From Mangrovibacterium marinum (GTDB lineage: Bacteria > Bacteroidota > Bacteroidia > Bacteroidales > Prolixibacteraceae): 64,000 bases of DNA. The notes beneath the pieces are model-generated. The model saw only the letters and a program-made list of their open reading frames with translations, did not search any database and was not told the origin of the DNA. The DNA is taken from NCBI RefSeq assembly GCF_003046625.1, contig NZ_QAAD01000017.1, forward strand, positions 1 through 64,000. Reading direction: 5' to 3'. The stretch's first letter is position 1. Each line of letters opens with the position of its first letter. The position numbers were made by a program, and so were the translations under genes. Positions 8,034-17,030 of the stretch are shown one piece after another.

Positions 8034-8043
8034 ATTTGACACC
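8034..8043. repeat. Fourth ATTTGACACC copy, right-end arm site
   Basis: Exact copy of the 10-bp repeat found three times at 757-790, same orientation, 57 bp inside the right att repeat. Its presence at the opposite end supports an integrase-binding role rather than a mere promoter repeat. Confidence 0.7.
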
Positions 8044-8054
8044 ACTAAAAAACA

Positions 8055-8087
8055 AAAGCCTTACAAGTTACTCACTTGCAAGGCTTT
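8055..8087 (-). terminator. Element-borne terminator for tRNA-Lys copy 2
   Basis: Arms 8055-8068 and 8074-8087 pair over 14 positions with one mismatch, with an A-rich flank that is a T-tract on the minus strand. It sits downstream of the reconstituted tRNA-Lys and contains the same AAAGCC/GGCTTT stem ends as the displaced host terminator at 581-615. Confidence 0.75.
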
Positions 8088-8100
8088 ATCGTTTTTCGGT

Positions 8101-8113
8101 GTGACTCAGCTGG
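8101..8113. repeat. attR core, 13-bp direct repeat
   Basis: GTGACTCAGCTGG is identical to 617-629. It supplies the discriminator base and the 3' acceptor strand of tRNA-Lys copy 2, so the element restores the tRNA on insertion. Confidence 0.85.
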
Positions 8114-8174
8114 GGTTCGAACCCAGGACCCCATCCTTAAAAGGGATGTGCTCTACCAGCTGAGCTACTGAGTC
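8102..8174 (-). tRNA. tRNA-Lys(TTT), copy 2, insertion target
   Basis: The 73-nt cloverleaf is identical to copy 1 and has anticodon TTT. CCA is not encoded here; the minus strand reads CACCG after the discriminator A, so CCA must be added enzymatically. The 3' end belongs to the att repeat of the integrated element. Confidence 0.97.
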
Positions 8175-8211
8175 ATCCTCTGTAGTGTTGCCCTTTTTGT
8201 TAAAGGCGCTG

Positions 8212-8219
8212 CAAAGGTA
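8212..8219 (-). promoter_or_regulatory. -7 box of tRNA-Lys copy 2
   Basis: The minus strand reads TACCTTTG (TAnnTTTG), at the same distance upstream of the tRNA as the box of copy 1. Confidence 0.7.
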
Positions 8220-8331
8220 AGAACTGATCTTTTTCCTGCAAATTTTTGATTCTTTTTTTTGAGTAAAATCAGTTCGTAGTTATTAACATCGCTTTGTTAA
8301 ATGCTGTTTTCGTTCTGATCTCAAAAAATTC

Positions 8332-8339
8332 TACATTTG
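8332..8339 (+). promoter_or_regulatory. -7 box of the SDR operon
   Basis: TACATTTG matches TAnnTTTG exactly and lies 20 nt before the chosen ATG at 8360. It argues against the longer open frame that begins upstream at 8294. Confidence 0.65.
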
Positions 8340-8359
8340 TGCATTCTTTCTACAAAACA

Positions 8360-9160
8360 ATGAAAAATAAAGTTGTCGTTATTACAGGCGCTTCGTCAGG
8401 AATCGGAAAAGCGTTAGCCTTTGAATTTGCGAAAAAAGGAGCAAAGCTGGTGCTGGCTGCTCGCCGTATTGAACTTCTTCAGGAGCTGGAAGCCCGGCTT
8501 ACAACCGATGTAGCCATTAAGCAAACAGACGTAAGTAAGGAGGATGATTGCCGCGAACTGATGGAACATGCACTTGCCTGTTTCGGCCGAATCGATGTCT
8601 TGATTAATAATGCAGGAATCTCGATGCGGGCTAATTTCGAAGATGTCGAGTTGTCGGTACTTCAAAAGCTGATGGATGTAAACTTTTGGGGAACGGTGTA
8701 TTGTTCGAAATATGCACTTCCGCATCTTTTAAAAGCAAAAGGTTCATTGGTTGGGATCATCTCCATAGCCGGCTTTGTAGGCTTGCCGGGACGAACCGGC
8801 TATGCTGCCTCGAAGTTTGCCATCCGCGGATTTTTGGACACCCTGCGGATCGAAAATCTGAAAAACGGCCTTCACGTGTTAGTTGCTGCCCCCGGCTTTA
8901 CCTCGTCAGAGGTGCGCAAATCGGCCTTAACAGCCCATGGCTCCAACCAAGGCGAAACACCACGCAACGAAGAAAAAATGATGTCGGCCGAAGAATGTGC
9001 ACAACACATTATTAAAGCCATTGAAAAACGAAAACGCCAACTTGTGTTAACCTTTCTGGAAGGTAAGCTGACGGTATTTTTAGGAAAATTTGCACCAACA
9101 TTGCTCGACCGGCTAACCTTTAAACACATGGCTAAAGAACCCGATTCACCCTTTAAATAA
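8360..9160 (+). CDS. SDR-family oxidoreductase
   Basis: This 266-aa short-chain dehydrogenase/reductase has a Rossmann nucleotide-binding motif TGASSGIG (residues 9-16), NNAG at 83-86 and the catalytic triad S135, Y148, K152 (YAASK). ARR after the second beta strand suggests NADP preference. The C-terminus (LTFLEGKLTVFLGKFAPTLLDRL) looks membrane-associated, as in the DltE/YqjQ-like or 11-beta-HSD-like group. The substrate is unknown. The start at 8360 puts the Rossmann fold at the N-terminus. The gene is five bases upstream of a thioesterase, so lipid or acyl metabolism is plausible. Confidence 0.9.
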   Translation: MKNKVVVITGASSGIGKALAFEFAKKGAKLVLAARRIELLQELEARLTTDVAIKQTDVSKEDDCRELMEHALACFGRIDVLINNAGISMRANFEDVELSVLQKLMDVNFWGTVYCSKYALPHLLKAKGSLVGIISIAGFVGLPGRTGYAASKFAIRGFLDTLRIENLKNGLHVLVAAPGFTSSEVRKSALTAHGSNQGETPRNEEKMMSAEECAQHIIKAIEKRKRQLVLTFLEGKLTVFLGKFAPTLLDRLTFKHMAKEPDSPFK

Positions 9161-9165
9161 AACCT

Positions 9166-9570
9166 ATGCTGACACACGACACACAATTGCGAGTATATTA
9201 CGAAGATACTGACAAAATGGGCGTTGTATACTACGGCAACTATCCCCGCTACTACGAAATTGGCCGCACCGAATTAATCCGAAGCCTGGGCATTTCATAC
9301 AAAGCCATGGAAGAGTCGGGCATCATGCTGCCGGCCTCCAACCTGCGGGTAAACTACCTCAAATCGGCCTATTATGACGACCTGCTGACAATTCGGACAA
9401 TCATCGAAAAAATCCCCCAGGTAAAATTCCCGATCCGAACCGAGATCTACAATGCCGCGGGTGAATTAATCAACGAAGGAGAAACAGTTTTGGCCTTTTT
9501 CGATGAAAAAACCGGAAAACCCTGCCGGGCTCCAAAATTCTTTACCGACAAACTTCAGGAGTTTTTCTAA
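9166..9570 (+). CDS. Acyl-CoA thioesterase, YbgC/FadM type
   Basis: This 134-aa hotdog-fold protein has the YbgC/4-hydroxybenzoyl-CoA thioesterase signature: YYEDTDKMGVVYYGNYPRYY with the catalytic Asp in the D-x-M-G-V-V-Y segment, then a helix starting GRTELIRSLG. It would hydrolyse acyl-CoA or acyl-ACP thioesters in the cytoplasm. It follows the SDR gene by five bases, and its stop overlaps the stop of the convergent LysE gene. Confidence 0.9.
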   Translation: MLTHDTQLRVYYEDTDKMGVVYYGNYPRYYEIGRTELIRSLGISYKAMEESGIMLPASNLRVNYLKSAYYDDLLTIRTIIEKIPQVKFPIRTEIYNAAGELINEGETVLAFFDEKTGKPCRAPKFFTDKLQEFF

Positions 9571-10205
9571 ATTTTGAAGCGCTCAACCAAAGCAAGTACA
9601 AACGAAATCACCACCAGCAGTACAATAACAACACCGGCAATTTTATTAAACCACCACAATACCCGAAGGTTAAACTTGTGACGAAACAAACTTACCAGGC
9701 CGGTTAACAGCAGCCACCAGCTGTTGGCTCCCAAAAATACGCCACCAACCATCAATATGGCCTGTGAAGGGGCATCCATCTGAAAAACAATTCCTGAGCT
9801 GGCAAAAACGGCCAAAAAAATAAACACCACCATCGGGTTGGGAAAGGTGATCAAAAAGGTGGATACAAAATCCTGAAAATAGGAACTCCCCTTCCGCCTG
9901 TATTTCCGCAAATCAGCTACCGGATTTTTAAAGAAAATATGAATGCCCAACAAAAGCACCATCAAAGCACCTACAATCTGAAAGACAAGCTGATGCAAAC
10001 GAATAAAATCGATAATATAGGTTAAACTAAAGCCTGCAATTACTGCATAGATCGCATCCGACACCGACGCTCCCATCCCGGACAAGAACCCACTTGTGCG
10101 ATCCTTATTTACGGTACGTTGTATAATTAATATCCCGATAGGTCCTAACGGTACCGAGACTGCCAATCCGATTATAATTCCTTTGATAAATAATGCCAAA
10201 AACAT
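9567..10205 (-). CDS. LysE-family amino-acid exporter
   Basis: This 212-aa integral membrane protein has about six hydrophobic helices. The N-terminal GLAVSVPLGPIGILIIQR is characteristic of the LysE/RhtB family, and NPMVVFIFLAVFA lies in the middle. It would export an amino acid or similar small molecule. The start at 10205 places the first helix at the N-terminus; six more in-frame codons upstream are less likely. It converges with the thioesterase and diverges from the secreted hydrolase. Confidence 0.88.
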   Translation of the reverse strand: MFLALFIKGIIIGLAVSVPLGPIGILIIQRTVNKDRTSGFLSGMGASVSDAIYAVIAGFSLTYIIDFIRLHQLVFQIVGALMVLLLGIHIFFKNPVADLRKYRRKGSSYFQDFVSTFLITFPNPMVVFIFLAVFASSGIVFQMDAPSQAILMVGGVFLGANSWWLLLTGLVSLFRHKFNLRVLWWFNKIAGVVIVLLVVISFVLALVERFKI

Positions 10206-10350
10206 ACTGCAAAAATAACACAAATGGTCTCTGCGGAAAGTCCTTCCTTCTTTTTACTGAAATTTTTAACAAATTGCCGCCTCCTCCGACTTTATTGTTA
10301 ACTTTACGCGTATTCAAAAACTACTCATTATAACTTTAAAGACACAACAA

Positions 10351-11262
10351 ATGAAACAACTAACATTTCTCGGCCTTTTTCTCCTTCTAATCATGTCGGG
10401 CCAGGCTCAGGATTTTCAACTCAAACTTTGGCCCGAGGGCGCTCCCAACAGCACCACCGTTCCGGGCGATGAGCAATATTACCAGCAAAACGGCACCTAC
10501 CGGTACTCCAACGTCTCGGAGGCAGAGCTGTTTGTTTTCCTGCCCGAGGAAAGCAAAAACACAGGGGCTGCCGTTGTTATTTGTCCGGGAGGTGGCTATT
10601 GGGTGGAAGCCATCGATCACGAGGGCTTTCAAATTGCGGAATACCTGAAAGCCCGGGGCATTGCAGCCATTGTTTTAAAATACCGGCTTCCTTATGGCAA
10701 TTCCGAAGTTCCGCTGACCGACGCCTTGCAAGCTATGCGCTATGTTCGCTCAAAAGCGGCCGAGTGGAAAATAGCACCCAACAAAATCGGTATTGCCGGA
10801 GCATCGGCCGGTGGGCACCTGGCATCAACAGCCGGAACCCATTTTACCGAAGGAGATCCCGATGCTACCGATCCGTTGCAACAATTAAGCAGCCGCCCCG
10901 ACTTTATGCTCTTGCTCTATCCGGTTATCAGCTTCGACGAACAGATCACCCATGTCGGATCGCGCGTCAACCTGATCGGAAAAACCAACGACTGGAAGCA
11001 GGTATCGCGGTTTTGCAACGAACTGCAGGTGACCAAAAATACACCACCAACTTTCTTCGTTCTGGCCGACGATGATCACGCCGTTGTACCCGAAAATTCC
11101 ATTCGCTTTTACCGGGCGTTAAAGCAATTTGACATTCCGGCCGAACTGCACATCTACGCCAAAGGCGGCCATGGTTTTGGCATGAAAAAGCTGGATCTGC
11201 CAACCGCTCAATGGCCTGAAACCTTTACACAATGGCTTCGGGTGATGAAATTCATCGACTAA
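10351..11262 (+). CDS. Secreted alpha/beta hydrolase, esterase-like
   Basis: This 303-aa protein begins with a signal peptide (about 19 residues, ending GQAQ). The esterase core shows an oxyanion-hole motif CPGGGY, nucleophile Ser in GASAGG, an acid in LADDDHAVVP and His in KGGHGFG. It belongs to the BD-FAE/acetyl-esterase-like group that Bacteroidota use to remove acetyl or other acyl groups from plant polysaccharides. The N-terminal LWPEGAPN is usual in that group. It stands alone, away from the large degradation locus. The substrate is not determined. Confidence 0.85.
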   Translation: MKQLTFLGLFLLLIMSGQAQDFQLKLWPEGAPNSTTVPGDEQYYQQNGTYRYSNVSEAELFVFLPEESKNTGAAVVICPGGGYWVEAIDHEGFQIAEYLKARGIAAIVLKYRLPYGNSEVPLTDALQAMRYVRSKAAEWKIAPNKIGIAGASAGGHLASTAGTHFTEGDPDATDPLQQLSSRPDFMLLLYPVISFDEQITHVGSRVNLIGKTNDWKQVSRFCNELQVTKNTPPTFFVLADDDHAVVPENSIRFYRALKQFDIPAELHIYAKGGHGFGMKKLDLPTAQWPETFTQWLRVMKFID

Positions 11263-11408
11263 CATCCGTACGACCGAACTACAGATAGGAATCTACCCGT
11301 TTGGCACCGACGATCCAAAAGTCGAAGGATAATCCTTTGGCTTTTATCAATTACAGCGGTAAATTTGATACCCCAAACAAACAACACATCATCAGCGAAT
11401 TTTAACCC

Positions 11409-11951
11409 ATGAATTCAAATACACATCCGACAAGTGTTTTCAACTACTGTCCTCGCTGCGGATCCGCCGATTTCGTGCAATCCGGAGACCGCTCCAAAAC
11501 CTGCAACGACTGTTCATTCAGCTACTTTTTCAACGCTTCGTCGGCCGCAAGCGCCTTGATATTTGATGAGCAAGGTCGCCTGATGTTAACGCGCAGGGCC
11601 ATCAACCCACACTTGGGCAAACTGGACCTTCCCGGTGGATTTGTAGAGTGGAACGAAAGTGCTGAAGAGGCCATCGCCCGCGAACTACACGAAGAACTGG
11701 GAGCCGAAATTGCCCAAATGGAGTACATCGGCAGCTTCCCCAATCAATACGAATTTTCAGGACTGGTCGTGCACACCCTGGATGCAACTTTCAAAATTAA
11801 ATTGAAAAATCCGGACAGACTGCAGCCTCAGGACGACATCTCGGCTATTGAATTTTACCATTTAAACGAAATTGATTTAGACGAAATTCCATTTGAGTCG
11901 ATCAAAATGACGATCAACCGATTGAAAGAGTCTGTCAACAAAAAAATATAA
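11409..11951 (+). CDS. NUDIX hydrolase with zinc ribbon
   Basis: This 180-aa protein has an N-terminal zinc ribbon with CPRC and CNDC pairs (residues about 14-36). The NUDIX box follows: GGFVEWNESAEEAIARELHEELG spans about 76-98 with the key REx2EE glutamates. The arrangement recalls NADH pyrophosphatase-like or nucleotide-sanitising enzymes. It would cleave a nucleoside diphosphate linked to another moiety. It is followed after six bases by an aminopeptidase gene, so the two are probably co-transcribed without an obvious functional tie. Confidence 0.9.
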   Translation: MNSNTHPTSVFNYCPRCGSADFVQSGDRSKTCNDCSFSYFFNASSAASALIFDEQGRLMLTRRAINPHLGKLDLPGGFVEWNESAEEAIARELHEELGAEIAQMEYIGSFPNQYEFSGLVVHTLDATFKIKLKNPDRLQPQDDISAIEFYHLNEIDLDEIPFESIKMTINRLKESVNKKI

Positions 11952-11957
11952 ATAACA

Positions 11958-13733
11958 ATGAAAAACAGGATTAAAGAACGAATCAGCAAGCTAAGGGCTG
12001 AAATGGAAAAATCCGGCATCGATGGCTGGTACTTATCCGGCACCGACCCGCACCAGAGCGAATATCTGCCCGACTACTGGCAGATTCGCAACTTCATTAG
12101 CGGCTTCAACGGCTCCATGGGTTTTATGGCTGTCACACAAAAGCATGCCGCCTTGTGGACCGACTCTCGCTACTTTTTGCAGGCTGCGGACCAACTAAAA
12201 GACACCGGCATCAACCTGATGAAACTACGTGTCGAAGGTACGCCCAGCCCGGCGAAATGGCTTGGTGATCTTCTTCCGAACAAGGCCATTATCGGCACTG
12301 ATGCAAGCTGTATGTCGACGGCTCAATACCAGGACATGCAAAAAGATCTGGCTTCGGAGCAACTGCAACTAAGCGATTGCGGCGACCTGATGGAGGCCAT
12401 TTGGACCGAGCGCCCTCAGCTTCCGGCCGATCCGGTGTTTGAGCACGACACCAAATACACCGGGCAAAGCCGACTGGAAAAAATTGAGGCCATCCGCGCA
12501 GTGATGAGCACAGCCTACTGTGAGGCCTGTTTGCTTACCGCGCTCGACGAAATCGCCTGGACCTTCAACCTGCGAGGAAACGACATCTCCTTCAATCCCG
12601 TTTTTGTATCGTTTGCGCTGATCACCCACAAGCACATTCATCTTTACCTGAATCCCGAAAAAATTGCGAGCACGCTCAATACGAAATTAACGTCCGAAGG
12701 AATCACCATCAAAGCCTACCAGGCCGTTTACGACGACTTAAAAAACATTAACAGCCTGTTAATCGATCCGGATCGCACCAACCAGGCACTGATTGATGCC
12801 ATTGCTCCGGAGGCTCAAATCAACTTTCAGCTTTCAGCAGCCACCTGCCTGAAAGCCATAAAATCGGATCACGAAATTAGCATGTTCCGCAAAGCCATGC
12901 GCAAGGATGGCGTGGCTATGGTGAAATTCCTCCACTGGCTGTACGCCAATGTTGGCAAAACAGCCATCAGTGAATACGACGTGCTGCTCAAGCTAAACGA
13001 ATTTCGTGCACAACAGGAAAATTTCATGGGCCCGAGCTTTCATTCCATTGTCGGCTACAACGAAAACGGGGCTGTTGTACACCGCTCCGTCAGCCCCGAA
13101 ACCGCAGCGGCAATCCACGCCGAAGGCATTCTGCTGATGGACAGCGGCGGTCAATACCTTGAAGGGACAACCGACATTACCCGAACAGTTAGCCTAAGCG
13201 AACCAAGCCAACTGGCCAAAGAAGATTTCACGCTGGCCCTGAAGGGCACCATTGGGCTGGCAGATTTAAAATTCCCGGCCAACACGGCTGGCTGCAACCT
13301 GGATCTGGCAGCACGACAGGCCATGTGGAAAACAGGTCGGAATTACGGTCACGGAACCGGCCACGGCATCGGATTTTTCCTGAATGTGCACGAAGGCCCC
13401 ATGAGTATTCGTCAGGAATATAACAACCGGGTAATTGAACCGGGGATGGTTCTGTCGGACGAACCGGCCTTTTACCGCGAAGGACAATACGGTATCCGCA
13501 CCGAAAATGTTATTGTTTGTAAAGAATGGCAAACCAATGAATACGGGCATTTCCTGCAATTCGAGACCTTAACCCTCTGCCCTATTGACACACGGCTGAT
13601 TGCAAAAGAATTGCTAAGCCCGGACGAAATCGACTGGTTAAACAACTACCACAAAGCCTGCTTCGAAGAACTTGCCCCCGCCTTAAACAACGAAGAGAAA
13701 GCGTTTCTGCAAGAGCTTACAAAAGCAATTTAA
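11958..13733 (+). CDS. Xaa-Pro aminopeptidase (M24B, long form)
   Basis: This 591-aa cytoplasmic peptidase has two creatinase-like N-terminal domains and a C-terminal pita-bread catalytic domain, like eukaryotic-type aminopeptidase P. Metal ligands are visible: Asp in LMDSGGQYLEGTTDITRT (two Asp), His in GTGHGIGFFLNVHEGP, Glu in DEPAFYREGQYGIRTEN and Glu in QFETLTLCPID. It removes N-terminal residues that precede proline. It differs from the shorter M24 enzyme at 28008-29390, which lies beside the hydroxyproline genes. Confidence 0.93.
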   Translation: MKNRIKERISKLRAEMEKSGIDGWYLSGTDPHQSEYLPDYWQIRNFISGFNGSMGFMAVTQKHAALWTDSRYFLQAADQLKDTGINLMKLRVEGTPSPAKWLGDLLPNKAIIGTDASCMSTAQYQDMQKDLASEQLQLSDCGDLMEAIWTERPQLPADPVFEHDTKYTGQSRLEKIEAIRAVMSTAYCEACLLTALDEIAWTFNLRGNDISFNPVFVSFALITHKHIHLYLNPEKIASTLNTKLTSEGITIKAYQAVYDDLKNINSLLIDPDRTNQALIDAIAPEAQINFQLSAATCLKAIKSDHEISMFRKAMRKDGVAMVKFLHWLYANVGKTAISEYDVLLKLNEFRAQQENFMGPSFHSIVGYNENGAVVHRSVSPETAAAIHAEGILLMDSGGQYLEGTTDITRTVSLSEPSQLAKEDFTLALKGTIGLADLKFPANTAGCNLDLAARQAMWKTGRNYGHGTGHGIGFFLNVHEGPMSIRQEYNNRVIEPGMVLSDEPAFYREGQYGIRTENVIVCKEWQTNEYGHFLQFETLTLCPIDTRLIAKELLSPDEIDWLNNYHKACFEELAPALNNEEKAFLQELTKAI

Positions 13734-13776
13734 TGCGCGCAACACGAAGTACGCTGCGCAAAAAACAGACATACGC

Positions 13777-13808
13777 AAAGAGGCTGCCTTTCGCAAGACA
13801 GCCTCTTT
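13777..13808. terminator. Bidirectional terminator between aminopeptidase and rho
   Basis: Arms AAAGAGGCTG (13777-13786) and CAGCCTCTTT (13799-13808) are perfect, with a T-run on the plus side. It lies between two convergent genes. Confidence 0.85.
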
Positions 13809-13833
13809 TTCATATATCGTATGCCATTTGTGC

Positions 13834-15597
13834 TTACTCGTTCATCGAGATCAAAAACTCTTCAATTGAGCCAGCTCGCATAATGCGGGTTTTGATGAAC
13901 TCCATGGCTTCCAGCGAATTCATATCCGCCAGGTAGTTCCGCAGAATCCAAATTTTATCCATAATTGGCTTCGGCATCAACAGATCTTCACGACGTGTAC
14001 TTGACGAAACAATATCCACAGCCGGGAAAATCCGTTTGTTCGACAATTTCCGATCCAACTGCAATTCCATATTACCGGTACCCTTAAATTCTTCGAAGAT
14101 CACATCGTCCATTTTCGATCCGGTCTCCGTCAAGGCTGTAGCTAAAATGGTTAATGAACCACCTTCTTCAATGTTACGGGCAGCACCAAAGAAACGCTTG
14201 GGCTTGTGTAAGGCATTGGCATCAACCCCACCCGAAAGCACTTTACCCGATGCCGGCGCTACGGTGTTATAGGCACGGGCCAGACGGGTGATGGAGTCGA
14301 GCAGAATCACCACATCGTGACCACACTCAACCAAGCGTTTCGCCTTTTCGAGCACCATACCTGCTACGCGAACGTGGCGGTCTGCCGGTTCATCAAAGGT
14401 TGACGAAATCACTTCAGCATTTACACTGCGTGCCATATCGGTCACCTCTTCCGGACGTTCATCGATCAACAATACGATCATATAAACTTCAGGATGATTA
14501 GCTGCTATGGCATTGGCAATTTCCTTCAGCAACATGGTTTTACCTGTCTTGGGCTGAGCTACAATCAAACCACGCTGTCCCTTACCAATGGGCGAAAACA
14601 GATCCACCACACGGGTCGAGATATTGTCGTGACCATTTCCGGTGAGATTAAATTTCTTATTGGGGAAAAGCGGCGTTAAATGATCGAAAGGCACGCGATC
14701 GCGAATATAATCAGGCGTGCGGCCGTTAATTGAAATCACTTTAATCAGCGGGAAATACTTTTCGCCCTCTTTGGGCGGACGAATCGTTCCGGTAATGCTG
14801 TCGCCTGTTTTTAACCCGAAAAGCTTGATTTGCGATTGCGAAACGTAGATGTCATCGGGCGAGTTCAGGTAATTATAATCACTGGAGCGCAAAAAGCCGT
14901 ATCCGTCAGGCATAATTTCCAAAACCCCCGAGTTGGTAATAATCCCCTCAAACTCATAAGGTTTTTCGTTTTGTTGCTGGTTGTGCGTTTGCTTTTGTCT
15001 GTTTTGCCCTTGCTGATTATCCCACTTTTTATTTTTCTGGCGGAAATCTTTCTGGATCTCCCGTGGTGCCTCTTTTCGTGCTTCGGCCTGAGGTGCTTCC
15101 GGAGCCTGTGTCGGAGCGGGAGACGGCGTATCGCCCGGCTTTTCAGCCTTTGCTTCGGGAGTCCTTTTCTCGAGCTTCAATTCAGGCTTACGAACAGGCT
15201 CCGCGGGAGCTTCGCTCTTCTCAACCTGAGGTTCGTCGGCCTTTTGATCGGTCTCTTTCAGCTTATTTTTTTTCGCAAATTCGAATGCTGAAGCTGCCTT
15301 AATGGCGACCGCAGTGCGACGTCGGCGCTTGGGCTTATCATCACTTTCCTCTTGCTCTTCGGCAACCGGTCCGGTCTTTTTCTGCTTAACAATATTATCG
15401 CCGCCGATCTGTGTTCTGGATGATTTATCTTTTGTAGCATCTGTTTTCTTTTCAGACGCCAAAATTGCTTGCGTATCTAATATCTTATAAATGAGATCCT
15501 GCTTTTTATAGGACTCTACTTTTTTGATTTTAAGCCCCTTTGCTATTTCCTTTAAATCAGGAAGTAACTTTCTGCTTAATTCAATAATATCATACAT
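13834..15597 (-). CDS. rho: Transcription termination factor Rho
   Basis: This 587-aa protein has the Rho N-terminal helical domain (residues 1-50), a long charged low-complexity insert rich in Lys, Glu, Pro and Gln (about 55-210), a cold-shock-like RNA-binding domain, and a RecA-type ATPase with Walker A ([11 protein letters not shown]) and the Rho-specific [17 protein letters not shown] loop. It is longer than the roughly 420-aa E. coli form only because of the insert, which is usual in Bacteroidota. A -7 box lies 24 nt upstream. Confidence 0.97.
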   Translation of the reverse strand: MYDIIELSRKLLPDLKEIAKGLKIKKVESYKKQDLIYKILDTQAILASEKKTDATKDKSSRTQIGGDNIVKQKKTGPVAEEQEESDDKPKRRRRTAVAIKAASAFEFAKKNKLKETDQKADEPQVEKSEAPAEPVRKPELKLEKRTPEAKAEKPGDTPSPAPTQAPEAPQAEARKEAPREIQKDFRQKNKKWDNQQGQNRQKQTHNQQQNEKPYEFEGIITNSGVLEIMPDGYGFLRSSDYNYLNSPDDIYVSQSQIKLFGLKTGDSITGTIRPPKEGEKYFPLIKVISINGRTPDYIRDRVPFDHLTPLFPNKKFNLTGNGHDNISTRVVDLFSPIGKGQRGLIVAQPKTGKTMLLKEIANAIAANHPEVYMIVLLIDERPEEVTDMARSVNAEVISSTFDEPADRHVRVAGMVLEKAKRLVECGHDVVILLDSITRLARAYNTVAPASGKVLSGGVDANALHKPKRFFGAARNIEEGGSLTILATALTETGSKMDDVIFEEFKGTGNMELQLDRKLSNKRIFPAVDIVSSSTRREDLLMPKPIMDKIWILRNYLADMNSLEAMEFIKTRIMRAGSIEEFLISMNE

Positions 15598-15620
15598 ATT
15601 TTGAAAATTATTTTACAACC

Positions 15621-15628
15621 CAAAAATA
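15621..15628 (-). promoter_or_regulatory. -7 box of rho
   Basis: The minus strand reads TATTTTTG (TAnnTTTG), 24 nt before the rho ATG. The remaining gap to rpoD (15629-15981, 353 bp) is A+T-rich and holds no gene. For rpoD I see only a weak TACGTTTT at 15931-15938. Confidence 0.55.
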
Positions 15629-15981
15629 TCTGGAGAAGTGTGTATTGTAAAAAGGATTAAGATTCTTGGATGATGTTGTTATGAAATTCCTGTGCAATTA
15701 TATATTAATAAGTGAATAATACCAAAATAAAAGCATCTTTTTTGACGAAATTCAGTCGAAACGGAGATAAATTCGGCAAAAACTAAACCTGCAAAATGTT
15801 CGTTCGTATAGCCAAAGTGCTCTTTCGTCACTCAAAACCATTCGTTCCTAAAATTAATGAAAACTTTCTCCTTTTAAAAACTTAGAATCATTAAATTCGG
15901 CCTTGTAAACAATATTGAGAAAATATGGTTTACGTTTTAACTAACACAACTCGCTATTAACTAACATAACTCAGACCCAAC

Positions 15982-16848
15982 ATGAGGCAGCTTAAGATTA
16001 CAAAACAGGTAACAAACAGAGAAACGCTCTCGCTGGACAAGTACCTCCACGAGATTGGGAAGGTTGATCTGCTGAATGCGGAAGAAGAGGTTGAATTGGC
16101 CAAACGCATTCGCAAGGGCGATCGACAAGCACTCGAAAAGTTAATAAAAGCCAACCTTCGGTTTGTGGTCTCGGTTTCCAAGCAATACCAAAATCAAGGA
16201 CTAAGCCTTTCCGACTTAATTAACGAGGGTAATCTGGGCTTAATTAAAGCAGCTCAACGGTTTGACGAAACCCGTGGCTTTAAATTTATCTCCTATGCGG
16301 TTTGGTGGATTCGCCAATCCATTCTGCAAGCTTTAGCTGAACAAGCGCGAATTGTTCGCCTGCCGCTCAATAAAATTGGGAACATCAACAAAATCAACAA
16401 AACCTTTTCGCAACTGGAACAGGAATACCAGCGGGAGCCTACGCCGGACGAAGTCGCACATATTCTGGAGACTACCCCGGAGACCGTGGAGGAAGCTATT
16501 AAGATTTCGAACCACCACATCTCGATGGATGCCCCACTGCGCGATGAAGACGACAACAGCCTTTATGATGTGATGTTGAACAACGAATCGCCAAGCCCCG
16601 ACAACGGACTGATTACAAACTCATTGCGCAAAGAGATTGAACGAACACTTTCGACTCTTGGAGAGCGCGAAGCTGAAATATTGCGCCATTATTTTGGATT
16701 GAACGGTTACCGGCAGCATACGTTGGAAGAAATCGGACAACTCTTTGAGTTAACCCGGGAACGTGTTCGGCAAATTAAGGAAAAGTCGATCAAGAAACTG
16801 AAAAACAACTATCGGAACAGGCTGCTGAAAGCCTATCTCGGAAAATAA
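15982..16848 (+). CDS. rpoD: Primary sigma factor RpoD, short Bacteroidota form
   Basis: This 288-aa sigma-70 factor lacks region 1.1 and the non-conserved insert, as is normal for the primary sigma factor of Bacteroidota. Region 1.2 ([13 protein letters not shown]), region 2 ([29 protein letters not shown] with the -10-binding WWIRQSI helix), region 3 and region 4.2 ([19 protein letters not shown]) are all present. It would recognise the TAnnTTTG promoters seen across this window. Confidence 0.96.
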   Translation: MRQLKITKQVTNRETLSLDKYLHEIGKVDLLNAEEEVELAKRIRKGDRQALEKLIKANLRFVVSVSKQYQNQGLSLSDLINEGNLGLIKAAQRFDETRGFKFISYAVWWIRQSILQALAEQARIVRLPLNKIGNINKINKTFSQLEQEYQREPTPDEVAHILETTPETVEEAIKISNHHISMDAPLRDEDDNSLYDVMLNNESPSPDNGLITNSLRKEIERTLSTLGEREAEILRHYFGLNGYRQHTLEEIGQLFELTRERVRQIKEKSIKKLKNNYRNRLLKAYLGK

Positions 16849-17006
16849 AAAATTGGCGATTTCCCGTTGACATTTTGTTTCGATCGGCATAAACGCCCCA
16901 TTAACCACTGAGCTACTATCTCTTACAGTCATCGAAAAGTAGCAGTTTGGTGCTTCGGAAACCGCATTATTTCATGGTGTATCTCGTCTTTTGTTGATCG
17001 AATCAT

Positions 17007-17014
17007 TACTTTTG
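17007..17014 (+). promoter_or_regulatory. -7 box of rpe
   Basis: TACTTTTG matches TAnnTTTG and lies 16 nt before the rpe ATG. Confidence 0.6.
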
Positions 17015-17030
17015 GGGCAAAATCTTATTT

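Larger units (their letters stand above)
617..8113. mobile_element. Integrative element inserted in tRNA-Lys
   Basis: The element is about 7.5 kb and bounded by 13-bp direct repeats at 617-629 and 8101-8113. Its integrase gene begins 178 bp inside the left end and reads inward. Gene order is integrase, unknown ORF, HTH protein, rolling-circle-type replication protein, then a minus-strand pair (LAGLIDADG-like, P-loop ATPase) and a plus-strand PLD-fold gene. The element is visibly richer in A+T than the chromosome to its right. I see no capsid, secretion or relaxase-mobilization genes, so it resembles a small integrative plasmid or satellite rather than a full phage or conjugative element. It probably excises through the repeats and replicates as a circle. 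Confidence 0.88.

Noticed and set aside
617-8113. Filamentous (inovirus) prophage
   Set aside because: The replication protein is II/X-like, but I see no Zot/gene I, coat or adsorption genes. The ATPase is of the Sll1717 kind and lacks a membrane segment.
8294-8359. Longer start for the SDR gene
   Set aside because: A consensus -7 box at 8332-8339 lies inside the extension, and the Rossmann motif starts right at the ATG at 8360.
10210-10217. -7 box for the LysE gene (TATTTTTG on minus)
   Set aside because: It lies only five bases from the ATG, which would make a leaderless transcript. Chance match in an A/T-rich stretch.
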